This document shows positions 1-5,616 of a stretch of DNA of 5,616 bases, piece after piece. The first letter of the stretch is position 1; every line of letters starts with the position of its first letter. The notes beneath the pieces are model-generated. The model was not told the DNA's origin, did not search any database, and was given only the letters and a program-made list of their open reading frames with translations. This stretch comes from an uncultured Haloferula sp. (GTDB taxonomy: Bacteria > Verrucomicrobiota > Verrucomicrobiae > Verrucomicrobiales > Akkermansiaceae), in NCBI GenBank assembly GCA_946885645.1, contig CAMPGU010000270.1, positions 1 to 5,616 of the forward strand, given 5' to 3'. The translations under genes were made by a program, and so were the position numbers.

Positions 1-238
1 CCGTGACGCTGCGCAGCCAGGCGAGATTCGGCAGGAAATAGCAGATGCCCGCCAGGAAGCCGAGCCCGAAGGCCTTCCACTTCCGCCGCCGGTCGCCCAG
101 CGTCCACAGCGCCGCCAGCAGCGGGATGAAGGTGACCCACACCAGCTTCCCCACCGAGTACGGCGGGAAGAGCGCGGCCATGCCCAGCCCGCTGAGGATC
201 GCGGCGAGGAGACGAAGGATAGGAGCGAAGGACATCAT
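1..238 (-). CDS. lnt: Apolipoprotein N-acyltransferase, N-terminal fragment (runs off left edge)
   Basis: Lnt transfers a fatty acyl chain from a phospholipid to the N-terminal cysteine of lipoproteins, the last step of lipoprotein maturation, in the inner membrane. Only the first 79 residues are in the window; the rest, including the C-terminal nitrilase-like catalytic domain, lies beyond position 1. What is visible fits the family: a first hydrophobic segment at about residues 7-24 ending in FPPYS (24-28), a second at 32-47 (LVWVTFIPLLAALWTL), a basic loop DRRRKWK (49-55), then GLGFLAGICYFLPNLAWL (58-75), which resembles the family's conserved G-rich segment ending in a Trp-Leu pair. Two adjacent ATG codons (238-236 and 235-233) are possible starts; the first is chosen. 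No Shine-Dalgarno sequence is visible. The mutase gene ends 39 bases upstream on the same strand, so co-transcription is likely. The identification rests on pattern recognition of a short piece. Confidence 0.78.
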   Translation of the reverse strand, partial: MMSFAPILRLLAAILSGLGMAALFPPYSVGKLVWVTFIPLLAALWTLGDRRRKWKAFGLGFLAGICYFLPNLAWLRSVT

Positions 239-277
239 CGGGAATCGCGGGCGGTCACGGGGCGGCGCTGCACGGCC

Positions 278-2209
278 TCACAGCAAGCGCAGCTTCGCAT
301 CCGCCTCGATCCACGCCCAGAGGCTGTCGAGCGAGCCGCCGACCTGCGTGCGCGCGTCGGCCAGGTCGCCGCTGGGGGCGGACTTACCATAAAGGTAGTA
401 CTTGATCTTCGGCTCCGTGCCGGAAGGCCGCACCGCGAAGGAGCGCCCGTCCTCAAGATCGACGAAGAGCATCTTCTCCTTCGGCAGGGCATCGCCCTCC
501 GCATCGAAAAGATCCTGCGTGGCGAAGTCCCGCACGCGGGAGACCGCCGAGCCATCCACCTCTTCCGGCGGATGCGTGGAGTAGGAAGTGGCCAGCGCCA
601 GGATCTTCGCGGCACCGTCCGCCCCCTCCATGACCATCGATTTCCCGCGCTCCTCGTGGTAGCCGAATTCGCGGTAGATATCGTCCAGCACCTCGGCCAG
701 CGTCTTGCCGACCGACTTCGCATAGGCGGCCACTTCGGCGAACATCACCGCGGCGCCGTTGCCGTCCTTGTCGCGCACGAAGTCGCAGCCCAGATAGCCG
801 TAGCTTTCCTCCCCGCCGAAGAGGAAGTAGCGCGAGTACTCCAGGCGCAGCGCGCGGGTAGTGGCCTCGTCGAGCGAGCGGTAATCCACGCCTTTCTTGT
901 CGGCCGGGATGGCGTCCTCGTACTTCCGCAGCTTTTCCGCGATGTATTTGAAACCGGTGAGCGTATCCACCACGCCGATGCCGTAGTGGTCCGCGATCGC
1001 GCGCTGGAGCTCGGTGGTGACGTAGGTCTTCACGAAGAGTGCGCGGGCACGGGTGACCTGGTTCAGCCAGCCGATCTCGAAGGCGGTCTTCGCGCGGTAC
1101 CAGGCCATCAGCGAGCCGATCTGGTTCCCCGTCAGCAGGCGCATCCGGCCTTCCGCATCGCGCACGGCCACGCCCATGCGGTCATTGTCCGGATCGGTGC
1201 CGATCACAATCTCCGCGCCTTCCTTCTCCGCCAGATCGATCGCCATTTTCAAGGCGGGGGCGTTCTCGGGATTCGGCGAGTCCACGGTCGGAAAACGGCC
1301 GTCTTGCACGTCCTGCTCCGGCACGGTGATGACCTCGAAGCCGAGCTCCCGGAGCATCGGCACGATGATCACGCCGCCGACGCCGTGGAGATTCGTGTAA
1401 ACGACGCGCGTCTTCGCCCCCTCCAGCAGCTCGGGGCGCATCAGCAGGGACTTCAGGCGGTCCATGTAGAGGCGGTCGATCTCCAGGCCGATCTCGGTGA
1501 CCTGGCCCTGCTCCGCCTCCGGCAGCGGCTGGTAGATCTCGCTATGGATGGAATTGACCTCCGCGATGATCGCCGTGGCGTGCGGCTCCACGATCTGCGC
1601 GCCGTCGTTGAAGTAGGCCTTGAAGCCGTTGTCGTGGGCCGGGTTGTGGCTCGCGGTCAGCACCACGCCGGCATCGGCGCGAAGCTCGCGGATCGCGAAG
1701 GAAAGCTCCGGAGTGGAGCGGCCGGACTCGAAGAGGAAGGCATCGCAACCGAGTTCCGCCGCGGCGCGCGCGCAGAACTCCGCAAAATTCCGCGAGAAAT
1801 GCCGGGTGTCGTGGGCGAAGACCAGCTTCGGCTTCCGCTCCGTGCCCACGTGGGCCTTTGCGTAGGCGATCAGCCCGCGGACGGCGCGGGAGACATTGAA
1901 GAAATTCATGGTGGCGGTGCCGAAGCACGGGTGTTCCGGCCGGCCGTTCGGGCCGCCCCGGCCCTGCTCCGCCTGCGTGACCACTTTCCCGAGGGTGCGG
2001 CCGCGCAGGCCGCCGGTGCCGAAGGCGAGGGTCTTGAAGAAGCGGTCGTCCAGTTCCTCCCACTGCCGGGCGGCGGCCAATTCCTGCACGGCGGCTTCCG
2101 CCACGGGAGTGGCGGCCCCGCTCAGGAGCAGGTCGATGTTCCTGCGGGTGCTGGGGAGGATGTGACCGGCGGAAAGGGCATCGTCGAGTACGGAGGCGAG
2201 GTCGCTCAT
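278..2209 (-). CDS. Phosphoglucomutase/phosphomannomutase family protein (PGM2-like)
   Basis: This is an alpha-D-phosphohexomutase that interconverts sugar 1- and 6-phosphates through a phosphoserine intermediate, in the cytoplasm, feeding glycogen, cell-wall and nucleotide-sugar synthesis. All family signatures are present in the 643-residue product: FGTGGLRG (63-70) near the N-terminus; the active-site loop TASHNP (185-190) with phosphoserine Ser187; the metal-binding loop GTDPDNDR (337-344); the sugar-binding loop GGEESYG (465-471); and the phosphate-binding loop RPSGTEPK (594-601). The order and motif forms fit the PGM2/PgcA subgroup. It is longer than the roughly 550-600 residues usual there, apparently through a Gly/Pro-rich insert around 80-97 and another around 430-458. 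The start is set at ATG 2209 because the sequence becomes protein-like there (MSDLASVLDD). Reading up to 2401 would add a Ser/Arg-rich stretch lying over the divergent methyltransferase; ATG 2242 is a weaker alternative. Substrate preference (glucose, mannose or other) cannot be read from the motifs. It probably leads an operon with lnt. Confidence 0.95.
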   Translation of the reverse strand: MSDLASVLDDALSAGHILPSTRRNIDLLLSGAATPVAEAAVQELAAARQWEELDDRFFKTLAFGTGGLRGRTLGKVVTQAEQGRGGPNGRPEHPCFGTATMNFFNVSRAVRGLIAYAKAHVGTERKPKLVFAHDTRHFSRNFAEFCARAAAELGCDAFLFESGRSTPELSFAIRELRADAGVVLTASHNPAHDNGFKAYFNDGAQIVEPHATAIIAEVNSIHSEIYQPLPEAEQGQVTEIGLEIDRLYMDRLKSLLMRPELLEGAKTRVVYTNLHGVGGVIIVPMLRELGFEVITVPEQDVQDGRFPTVDSPNPENAPALKMAIDLAEKEGAEIVIGTDPDNDRMGVAVRDAEGRMRLLTGNQIGSLMAWYRAKTAFEIGWLNQVTRARALFVKTYVTTELQRAIADHYGIGVVDTLTGFKYIAEKLRKYEDAIPADKKGVDYRSLDEATTRALRLEYSRYFLFGGEESYGYLGCDFVRDKDGNGAAVMFAEVAAYAKSVGKTLAEVLDDIYREFGYHEERGKSMVMEGADGAAKILALATSYSTHPPEEVDGSAVSRVRDFATQDLFDAEGDALPKEKMLFVDLEDGRSFAVRPSGTEPKIKYYLYGKSAPSGDLADARTQVGGSLDSLWAWIEADAKLRLL

Positions 2210-2255
2210 TTCGCGCTGGATGGTAACGGCCCGATCCCTCATGGCAATGCCGCCC

Positions 2256-3149
2256 ATGCGACATCTGCTCGAAGCCGCCCTCGCCCGCCGCGCCCCGCTG
2301 CGGCAGCCCGGGACCGATGCCTTGCGCCTGATCGATGGCGAGGGCGACGGCCTGCCGGGGCTGGAGCTGGAGGACTTCGCGGGCCGCTGGCTGCTCTCCA
2401 CCCGCGACCGCCAGCCGCCGCGGGAGCTGGTGGAGTGGCTGCGGGAAAAGAAGCGGCCGGTCTATTGGAAGCGGCTGGACCAGCAGCAGAAGGAATCCCC
2501 CGCGCACCTGTGCGGCCCGGAGCAGGAGGAGCCCTTCACGATCCGGGAAGGCGGCCTGGCCTTCGAGATCTCTTTCCAGGCCGGATACTCGCAGGGAATC
2601 TTCCTCGATCAGCGGGACAATCGCTCCGCGCTCCGCGCCCGGCTGGCCCCCGGGATGACGCTGCTGAACACCTTTGCCTATACCGGGGCCTTCTCCGTCT
2701 GCGCCGCCGCCGCCGGGGCCACCGCGACCACCCTGGACCTGGCGCAGCCGTACTTGGACTGGGCGAAGCGGAACTTCTCCCTCAACGGGCTGGATCCCGC
2801 GGAGCACTTCTTCTGCAAGGGCGATACCTTCCACTGGTTGGCCCGCTTCGCGAAACAGGGCCGGAAGTTCGACGGCATCGTGCTCGATCCGCCGACCTTC
2901 TCCCGCGACAAGGACGGCAAGGTCTTCCGGGTGGAGAAGGATTACGGGCTGCTGGCCCGGCTCGCCTTCGACTGCCTGGCACCCGGGGGATTCCTGCTGG
3001 CCTCCACGAACTGCCGGACCCTGCCGCCCCGCGCCTTCGAAGCGCAGGTGCGCGGGGCCTCCCGGCAACCGGTGAAACTGAAGCACGCTCCGATGCCGGC
3101 GGATTTCACCGGGGAGCCGTATTTGAAGAGCTTGTGGGTGGAGCGGTGA
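2256..3149 (+). CDS. Class I SAM-dependent methyltransferase, RlmI/RlmK-like
   Basis: Predicted Rossmann-fold methyltransferase of the RlmI/RlmK group, whose E. coli members modify 23S rRNA (RlmI: m5C1962; RlmK, a domain of RlmKL: m7G2069). Counting from ATG 2256 (297 residues): an N-terminal beta region with DGEGDGLPGLELED (27-40), characteristic of this group; GYSQGIFLDQRDNR (110-123) ahead of the fold; SAM-binding motif I NTFAYTGAFS (138-147); the acidic strand end TLDL (159-162); and the catalytic-type motif DPPTFS (211-216). DPPTFS and the segment YLDWAKRNFSLNGL (166-179) resemble RlmK more than RlmI, so guanine-N7 methylation is plausible, but this is inference. At about 300 residues it lacks the N-terminal PUA domain of RlmI and the THUMP/RlmL half of RlmKL. 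In-frame ATGs at 2220, 2241, 2247 and 2256 all precede the conserved part. 2256 is the most conservative choice, and none has a clear ribosome binding site. It is divergent from the mutase and convergent with apaG. Confidence 0.88.
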   Translation: MRHLLEAALARRAPLRQPGTDALRLIDGEGDGLPGLELEDFAGRWLLSTRDRQPPRELVEWLREKKRPVYWKRLDQQQKESPAHLCGPEQEEPFTIREGGLAFEISFQAGYSQGIFLDQRDNRSALRARLAPGMTLLNTFAYTGAFSVCAAAAGATATTLDLAQPYLDWAKRNFSLNGLDPAEHFFCKGDTFHWLARFAKQGRKFDGIVLDPPTFSRDKDGKVFRVEKDYGLLARLAFDCLAPGGFLLASTNCRTLPPRAFEAQVRGASRQPVKLKHAPMPADFTGEPYLKSLWVER

Positions 3150-3224
3150 GGTTCTTTTTGAGGGCTGCGATGCCATGAGCGGCGCAGCCGCCTTGGACTG
3201 CGGTAGCCTGCTGCCGCTTTTCTT

Positions 3225-3244
3225 CCCCGCAGCCTGCTGCGGGG
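3225..3244. repeat. Perfect 8-bp hairpin within the palindromic element
   Basis: CCCCGCAG (3225-3232) pairs perfectly with CTGCGGGG (3237-3244) around the loop CCTG. It lies 75 bases after the methyltransferase stop codon. There is no following T-run on the plus strand, so it is not a classical intrinsic terminator, although it could slow polymerase or protect a 3' end. Its mirror partner is the hairpin at 3404-3419 (GGCCAGC / GCTGGCC around AG). Confidence 0.7.
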
Positions 3245-3428
3245 CCTCGGGCGGTGACTCGCCACCCCTGCTGGAACCGCAAAGGCGCGGAGGACGCGGA
3301 GGGTCGCAGAGTCTTGCTCGGTAATGGCTTCTTTGCGTGACTCCGCGATCTCCGTGACTCCGCGGTAGATCGAGAGTTTACCAAGGCGGCTCCTGTCCTT
3401 CCCGGCCAGCAGGCTGGCCTCGCCCAAA

Positions 3429-3447
3429 GCGGCAGCATGGCTGCCGC
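3429..3447. repeat. Perfect 8-bp hairpin at the right arm of the palindromic element
   Basis: GCGGCAGC (3429-3436) pairs with GCTGCCGC (3440-3447) around ATG. It is 34 bases beyond the apaG stop codon in the direction of apaG transcription. Its mirror partner at 3200-3217 has the same stem with one G-T pair and a CCTG loop. No U-rich tail follows on either strand. Confidence 0.7.
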
Positions 3448-3481
3448 AGTCCAAGGTACGGCATGAGCCGCACCGCAGGTC

Positions 3482-3868
3482 TCACACCCAGTCCGGCACC
3501 TTCAACTGGAACTCCGGGATCCGGGTGAAAACCCACTCCCCGTCCTCGGTCTCGCCGAAAAACGCACCTTCGGCCGTTCCGTCCCCGCGGGTGACGTGAT
3601 AGCTGTTGTAGGAGAAATTTTCGCCGGGCCCCAGGACCGGGCTCTGGCCCACGACGCCGTCCCCTTCCACGACGGTGACCTCGCCGTCGTCCTCGCGGAC
3701 CACCCATTTGCGGCCGCGGATCGTCACCTTCTCCCCCGACTCGTTCTTGATCGAAATGAAGTACACGAAGGGATGCGGACGCTCGTCCGGAGCATCCAGG
3801 CTGGGCATGTAGATGACGTCGTCCACCCGGACCGTCAAACCGTCGAGCTGCCTCAAGAGCGGGGTCAT
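3482..3868 (-). CDS. apaG: ApaG (DUF525) family protein
   Basis: ApaG is a small single-domain protein with an immunoglobulin/fibronectin-III-like beta fold; its exact biochemical role is unsettled, and in E. coli it lies in an operon with the diadenosine tetraphosphatase gene apaH. The 128-residue product matches the family's usual length of about 125. Visible signatures are FVYFISIKN (34-42), GRKWV (52-56), and the conserved block EGDGVVGQSPVLGPGE (68-83) followed by FSYNS (85-89), closely paralleling the E. coli pattern GVVG-x-QP-x4-PGE-x-Y-x-Y-x-S. ATG 3868 is chosen because the product then starts like other ApaG proteins. A TTG at 3913 would add 15 residues without family support. An AGGA lies only one base before the ATG, too close to be an ideal ribosome binding site. 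There is no apaH or ksgA-like neighbour here; the gene stands alone, convergent with the methyltransferase. Confidence 0.93.
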   Translation of the reverse strand: MTPLLRQLDGLTVRVDDVIYMPSLDAPDERPHPFVYFISIKNESGEKVTIRGRKWVVREDDGEVTVVEGDGVVGQSPVLGPGENFSYNSYHVTRGDGTAEGAFFGETEDGEWVFTRIPEFQLKVPDWV

Positions 3869-4173
3869 GTCCTGCGAACATGCCCGAAGACGGCATCCCT
3901 TGCCAAGACCCAATCACGAGGCGGGTCCGGGACTGCAAAGGGTGGCTTTTTATTCCCCCGGGGATGCGGCCGGAGGTGAGATGCGAAGGAGCGAAAGCCG
4001 GATTCAAAACCGATCCATGACGCTATCGATGAAAGAGTTGGAGGTGCACCGCAGCACCCTCACCCCGGTCAAGTCCAAACGCATGACAATACCGTTGGTA
4101 AACCTTCTTCCATCCCCGGATGTGCATGTTCCGCCGCTCCCGGGGAAAGCCCTGCGGCGCACCACTCCAAACC
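3869..4173. other. Intergenic region between divergent apaG and secreted-protein genes; no gene recognised
   Basis: This 305-base gap must hold the promoters of apaG (leftward) and the secreted-protein gene (rightward), but no convincing -35/-10 pair or operator is visible. The only clearly A/T-rich spot is 3947-3954, reading AATAAAAA on the minus strand about 80 bases before the apaG start; it could serve as a -10-like element, which is speculative. A short hairpin lies at 4041-4061: GAGGTGC pairs with GCACCCTC with one bulged base and a six-base loop. It has no T-run and no assigned role. Short open frames across the gap have no protein-like composition. Confidence 0.5.
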
Positions 4174-5616
4174 ATGAACATGCATCGCAGAACCCTACCC
4201 CCGCTCCTCGCACTGAATGCGTTTCTGGCCGCATCCGCTTCGGCCCAGGTGACCTACCAACATTACCGCTTCGAGCCTACCCGCCTCTATGCAAACGGCG
4301 GGACGATCCAACTGTCCGAATTCGTCTTCTCGAGCAACGGCTCGCGCCTGAACCTCGTGGCAAACAATCCGGAGGCCGTTCCGGCACCCGTAGTCGGGCA
4401 GGATGGCACGGCGGTGGACATGGTACCCGTGACAGTGACCGGCGGCTCCCGCGCGATCACGGACGGTGAAGGCGCCCTCAAGATCATCGACGGAGCCACC
4501 GGGACCAAATGGCTCACGGGTCTCAACGACAACGGTGGAACCGCCAGATTCCTCCATTTCGACTTCACGGCTCCGGTCACCATCGATTCCTACAGCTTCG
4601 CCACCGGCGGCGATACCGCCACCTACCCGAACCGCAACCCGATCGACTGGAAGATGTGGGGGCGCAATTCGGACGTCGAAGAATGGGTATTGATCGACCG
4701 CATCACCGGACATCCGACCAATCCCGCAAACCAGACCTTCCAGCAGGATTTCCCCGTCACCGGGGAGATCGCTCCGGAGATCGCGTATTTCGACTATTCC
4801 TTCGAGAGCTACCCCATCGTCCTTGATGGCACCCCGGTAAGCATCGAGTGGGATGCCTATGATTTCGAGCTTTTGAATGATCCCCAGACGCTGAGTCTCA
4901 CTCCCTCGGGTGGCGAGCCGGCACCGGCCTTGTCGGGGGCACGGGACGTCACGCCGCCCGCCAATGCGGATACCGTTTACACGCTTACCTCCACCTATGG
5001 CACGCGCTCGACGAGCAAGACCCTGATGATCCGCTCGGTGACCGGCGGCAGCGCGAACCACCGCTTCTACCGTTTCACGCCGATCGCGCTACGCCCCGGG
5101 GCGGATGCCCATCAGCTCTCGGAGTTCTCCTTCTTCCACAACGGCACGGAGTTGAATCTCTTCGCGACCAACGCCGCGTTCCCGCCCTTGACCGGCAGCA
5201 ACGGCACGAACGACGACCTCGTCAACGTCATCGTGACCAATCCGGGCGGCACCCAGCCTGCCAATGCCCCCTTGCTGACGGACGGCCTGACCGATACCAA
5301 GCTGCTCGACGGCAGGGTCCAGCCAGTCGTCTTCGAGTTCGAGCAAGCCACCGCCATCGACTCCTACCGTTTCACCACCGCGAACGATGCCCAGCAGCGC
5401 GATCCGGTGAAGTGGATCCTCGAAGGCAGCGGCGACGGCATCGAGTGGACGCTGATCGACAACGTGACGGCCTTCTCCTACCCGACGCCGACGCTCCGCC
5501 TCCAGCACACGCAGATCTTCCCGCTGCCGGGAGTATCCTTGCAGACCGAGGTGATCCGGCCCGCTCCCTTCGTGTGGAACGGCTCCCTGAATACGAACTA
5601 CGATTTCGGCTACAAC
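4174..5616 (+). CDS. Large secreted protein with tandem F5/8 type C (discoidin)-like domains, 3' partial
   Basis: The frame is open for 481 codons from ATG 4174 to the right edge. An N-terminal signal peptide is clear: basic MHRR (3-6), a hydrophobic core (about 8-20), and a cleavage site after ASA (22-24) before Gln25. Two diverged copies of one domain follow. Copy A spans about residues 28-196 and starts YRFEPTRL (31-38). Copy B spans about 296-453 and starts YRFTPIAL (299-306). Both carry QLSEF, an NG-x2-LNL segment, IDSY-x-F (137-142; 395-400), a DW/KW strand (158-159; 413-414) and EW-x-LID (170-175; 424-429). This is the layout of F5/8 type C-like carbohydrate-binding domains common in exported Verrucomicrobiota proteins. 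Residues 210-290 look like an Ig-like module, with VSIEWDAYDFELL (222-234) and VYTLTSTYG (268-276). After copy B, PAPFVWNGS (463-471) may begin a beta-rich repeat. A role in binding extracellular polysaccharide is inferred. The C-terminus, where a sorting or anchor signal would lie, is outside the window. ATG 4180 is an alternative start; no ribosome binding site is visible. Confidence 0.85.
   Translation, partial: MNMHRRTLPPLLALNAFLAASASAQVTYQHYRFEPTRLYANGGTIQLSEFVFSSNGSRLNLVANNPEAVPAPVVGQDGTAVDMVPVTVTGGSRAITDGEGALKIIDGATGTKWLTGLNDNGGTARFLHFDFTAPVTIDSYSFATGGDTATYPNRNPIDWKMWGRNSDVEEWVLIDRITGHPTNPANQTFQQDFPVTGEIAPEIAYFDYSFESYPIVLDGTPVSIEWDAYDFELLNDPQTLSLTPSGGEPAPALSGARDVTPPANADTVYTLTSTYGTRSTSKTLMIRSVTGGSANHRFYRFTPIALRPGADAHQLSEFSFFHNGTELNLFATNAAFPPLTGSNGTNDDLVNVIVTNPGGTQPANAPLLTDGLTDTKLLDGRVQPVVFEFEQATAIDSYRFTTANDAQQRDPVKWILEGSGDGIEWTLIDNVTAFSYPTPTLRLQHTQIFPLPGVSLQTEVIRPAPFVWNGSLNTNYDFGYN

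Larger units (their letters stand above)
3191..3456. repeat. Nested palindromic intergenic element (outer and inner inverted repeats, four hairpins)
   Basis: The gap between the convergent methyltransferase and apaG genes is nearly filled by a two-layer inverted repeat. Outer arms at 3191-3220 and 3426-3456 match at 29 of 31 aligned positions (one substitution, one extra base). Inner arms at 3276-3311 and 3331-3366 match at 26 of 36 positions, built on iterated purine-rich GCGGAG-type units, around a 19-base loop. Small hairpins sit in mirrored pairs: 3200-3217 with 3429-3447, and 3225-3244 with 3404-3419. All four carry an AGCCTGCTG-like core or its complement. The arms of 3225-3244 and 3404-3419 differ in sequence yet each pairs with itself, suggesting that the hairpin form is kept. 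No open frame of coding character and no transposase lie inside. It could be a mobile non-autonomous repeat, a REP-like extragenic repeat, or a bidirectional transcription terminator for the two converging genes. Copy number in the genome is unknown from this window. Confidence 0.8.

Noticed and set aside
2210..2401. A 64-residue N-terminal extension of the mutase.
   Set aside because: The added residues are Ser/Arg/Pro-rich, lie opposite the methyltransferase coding region and precede the point where family-like sequence begins.
1542..3176. A 544-codon open frame on the minus strand opposite the methyltransferase.
   Set aside because: It is antisense to the methyltransferase and frame-shifted within the mutase, with a biased Gly/Arg/Pro composition and no motif.
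572..3178. An 868-codon open frame on the plus strand running across the mutase and the methyltransferase.
   Set aside because: It is antisense to the mutase and out of frame with the methyltransferase, both of which carry full family motifs. Its product is Arg/Gly/Ala/Leu-rich with no recognisable domain. Long shadow frames are expected in DNA this GC-rich.
3191..3456. Reading the repeated hairpins as a CRISPR array or a tRNA.
   Set aside because: There are no regularly spaced direct repeats with unique spacers, and no cloverleaf or T-arm/anticodon features; the symmetry is inverted, not tandem.
3378..4007. A 209-codon minus-strand frame overlapping apaG.
   Set aside because: It overlaps apaG in another frame; the ApaG reading has clear family motifs and the usual length, whereas this frame is Arg/Gly-rich and unlike any family I recognise.
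4004..4234. A 76-codon minus-strand frame in the gap before the secreted-protein gene.
   Set aside because: Composition is not protein-like, no ribosome binding site or motif is seen, and it runs into the signal-peptide coding region on the other strand.
3962..4236. A 10-base exact inverted repeat (GGATGCGGCC at 3962-3971 and its complement at 4227-4236).
   Set aside because: The arms are short, 255 bases apart, GC-rich, and one lies inside the signal-peptide coding region; chance is the simplest explanation.
4195..5061. A 288-codon minus-strand open frame, with a similar one at 5089-5508.
   Set aside because: Both are antisense to the secreted protein, whose plus-strand frame has a signal peptide and two matching domain copies. 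The antisense products have no motif.

Overview
The window is GC-rich bacterial DNA with G/C-rich third codon positions, tightly packed housekeeping genes, and weak or absent Shine-Dalgarno sequences. The gene families, together with a secreted protein built from discoidin-like and Ig-like modules, suggest a Verrucomicrobiota bacterium of the Luteolibacter/Haloferula type. That assignment is an inference from gene style, not from a marker gene.

Layout: (1) Positions 1-238, minus strand: the first 79 codons of an apolipoprotein N-acyltransferase (lnt), which runs off the left edge. (2) Positions 278-2209, minus strand: a complete phosphoglucomutase/phosphomannomutase of the PGM2-like type, 39 bases upstream of lnt and probably co-transcribed with it. 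(3) About 2256-3149, plus strand: a complete RlmI/RlmK-like SAM-dependent methyltransferase, divergent from the mutase with under 50 bases between the two starts. (4) Positions 3150-3481: a gene-free gap between converging genes, nearly filled by a nested palindromic element with an outer and an inner inverted repeat and four small hairpins in mirrored pairs. (5) Positions 3482-3868, minus strand: apaG (DUF525). (6) Positions 3869-4173: a gene-free gap that should carry the promoters of apaG and the next gene; no clear motif is seen. (7) Positions 4174-5616, plus strand: the start of a large secreted protein, open to the right edge. It has a signal peptide, two diverged copies of an F5/8 type C (discoidin)-like domain, and an Ig-like module between them.

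The first four genes are ordinary central-metabolism, envelope and translation genes and do not form an obvious pathway. The two least ordinary items are the palindromic element at 3191-3456 and the duplicated-domain secreted protein. I see no defence system, CRISPR array, tRNA, rRNA, transposase or phage gene here.
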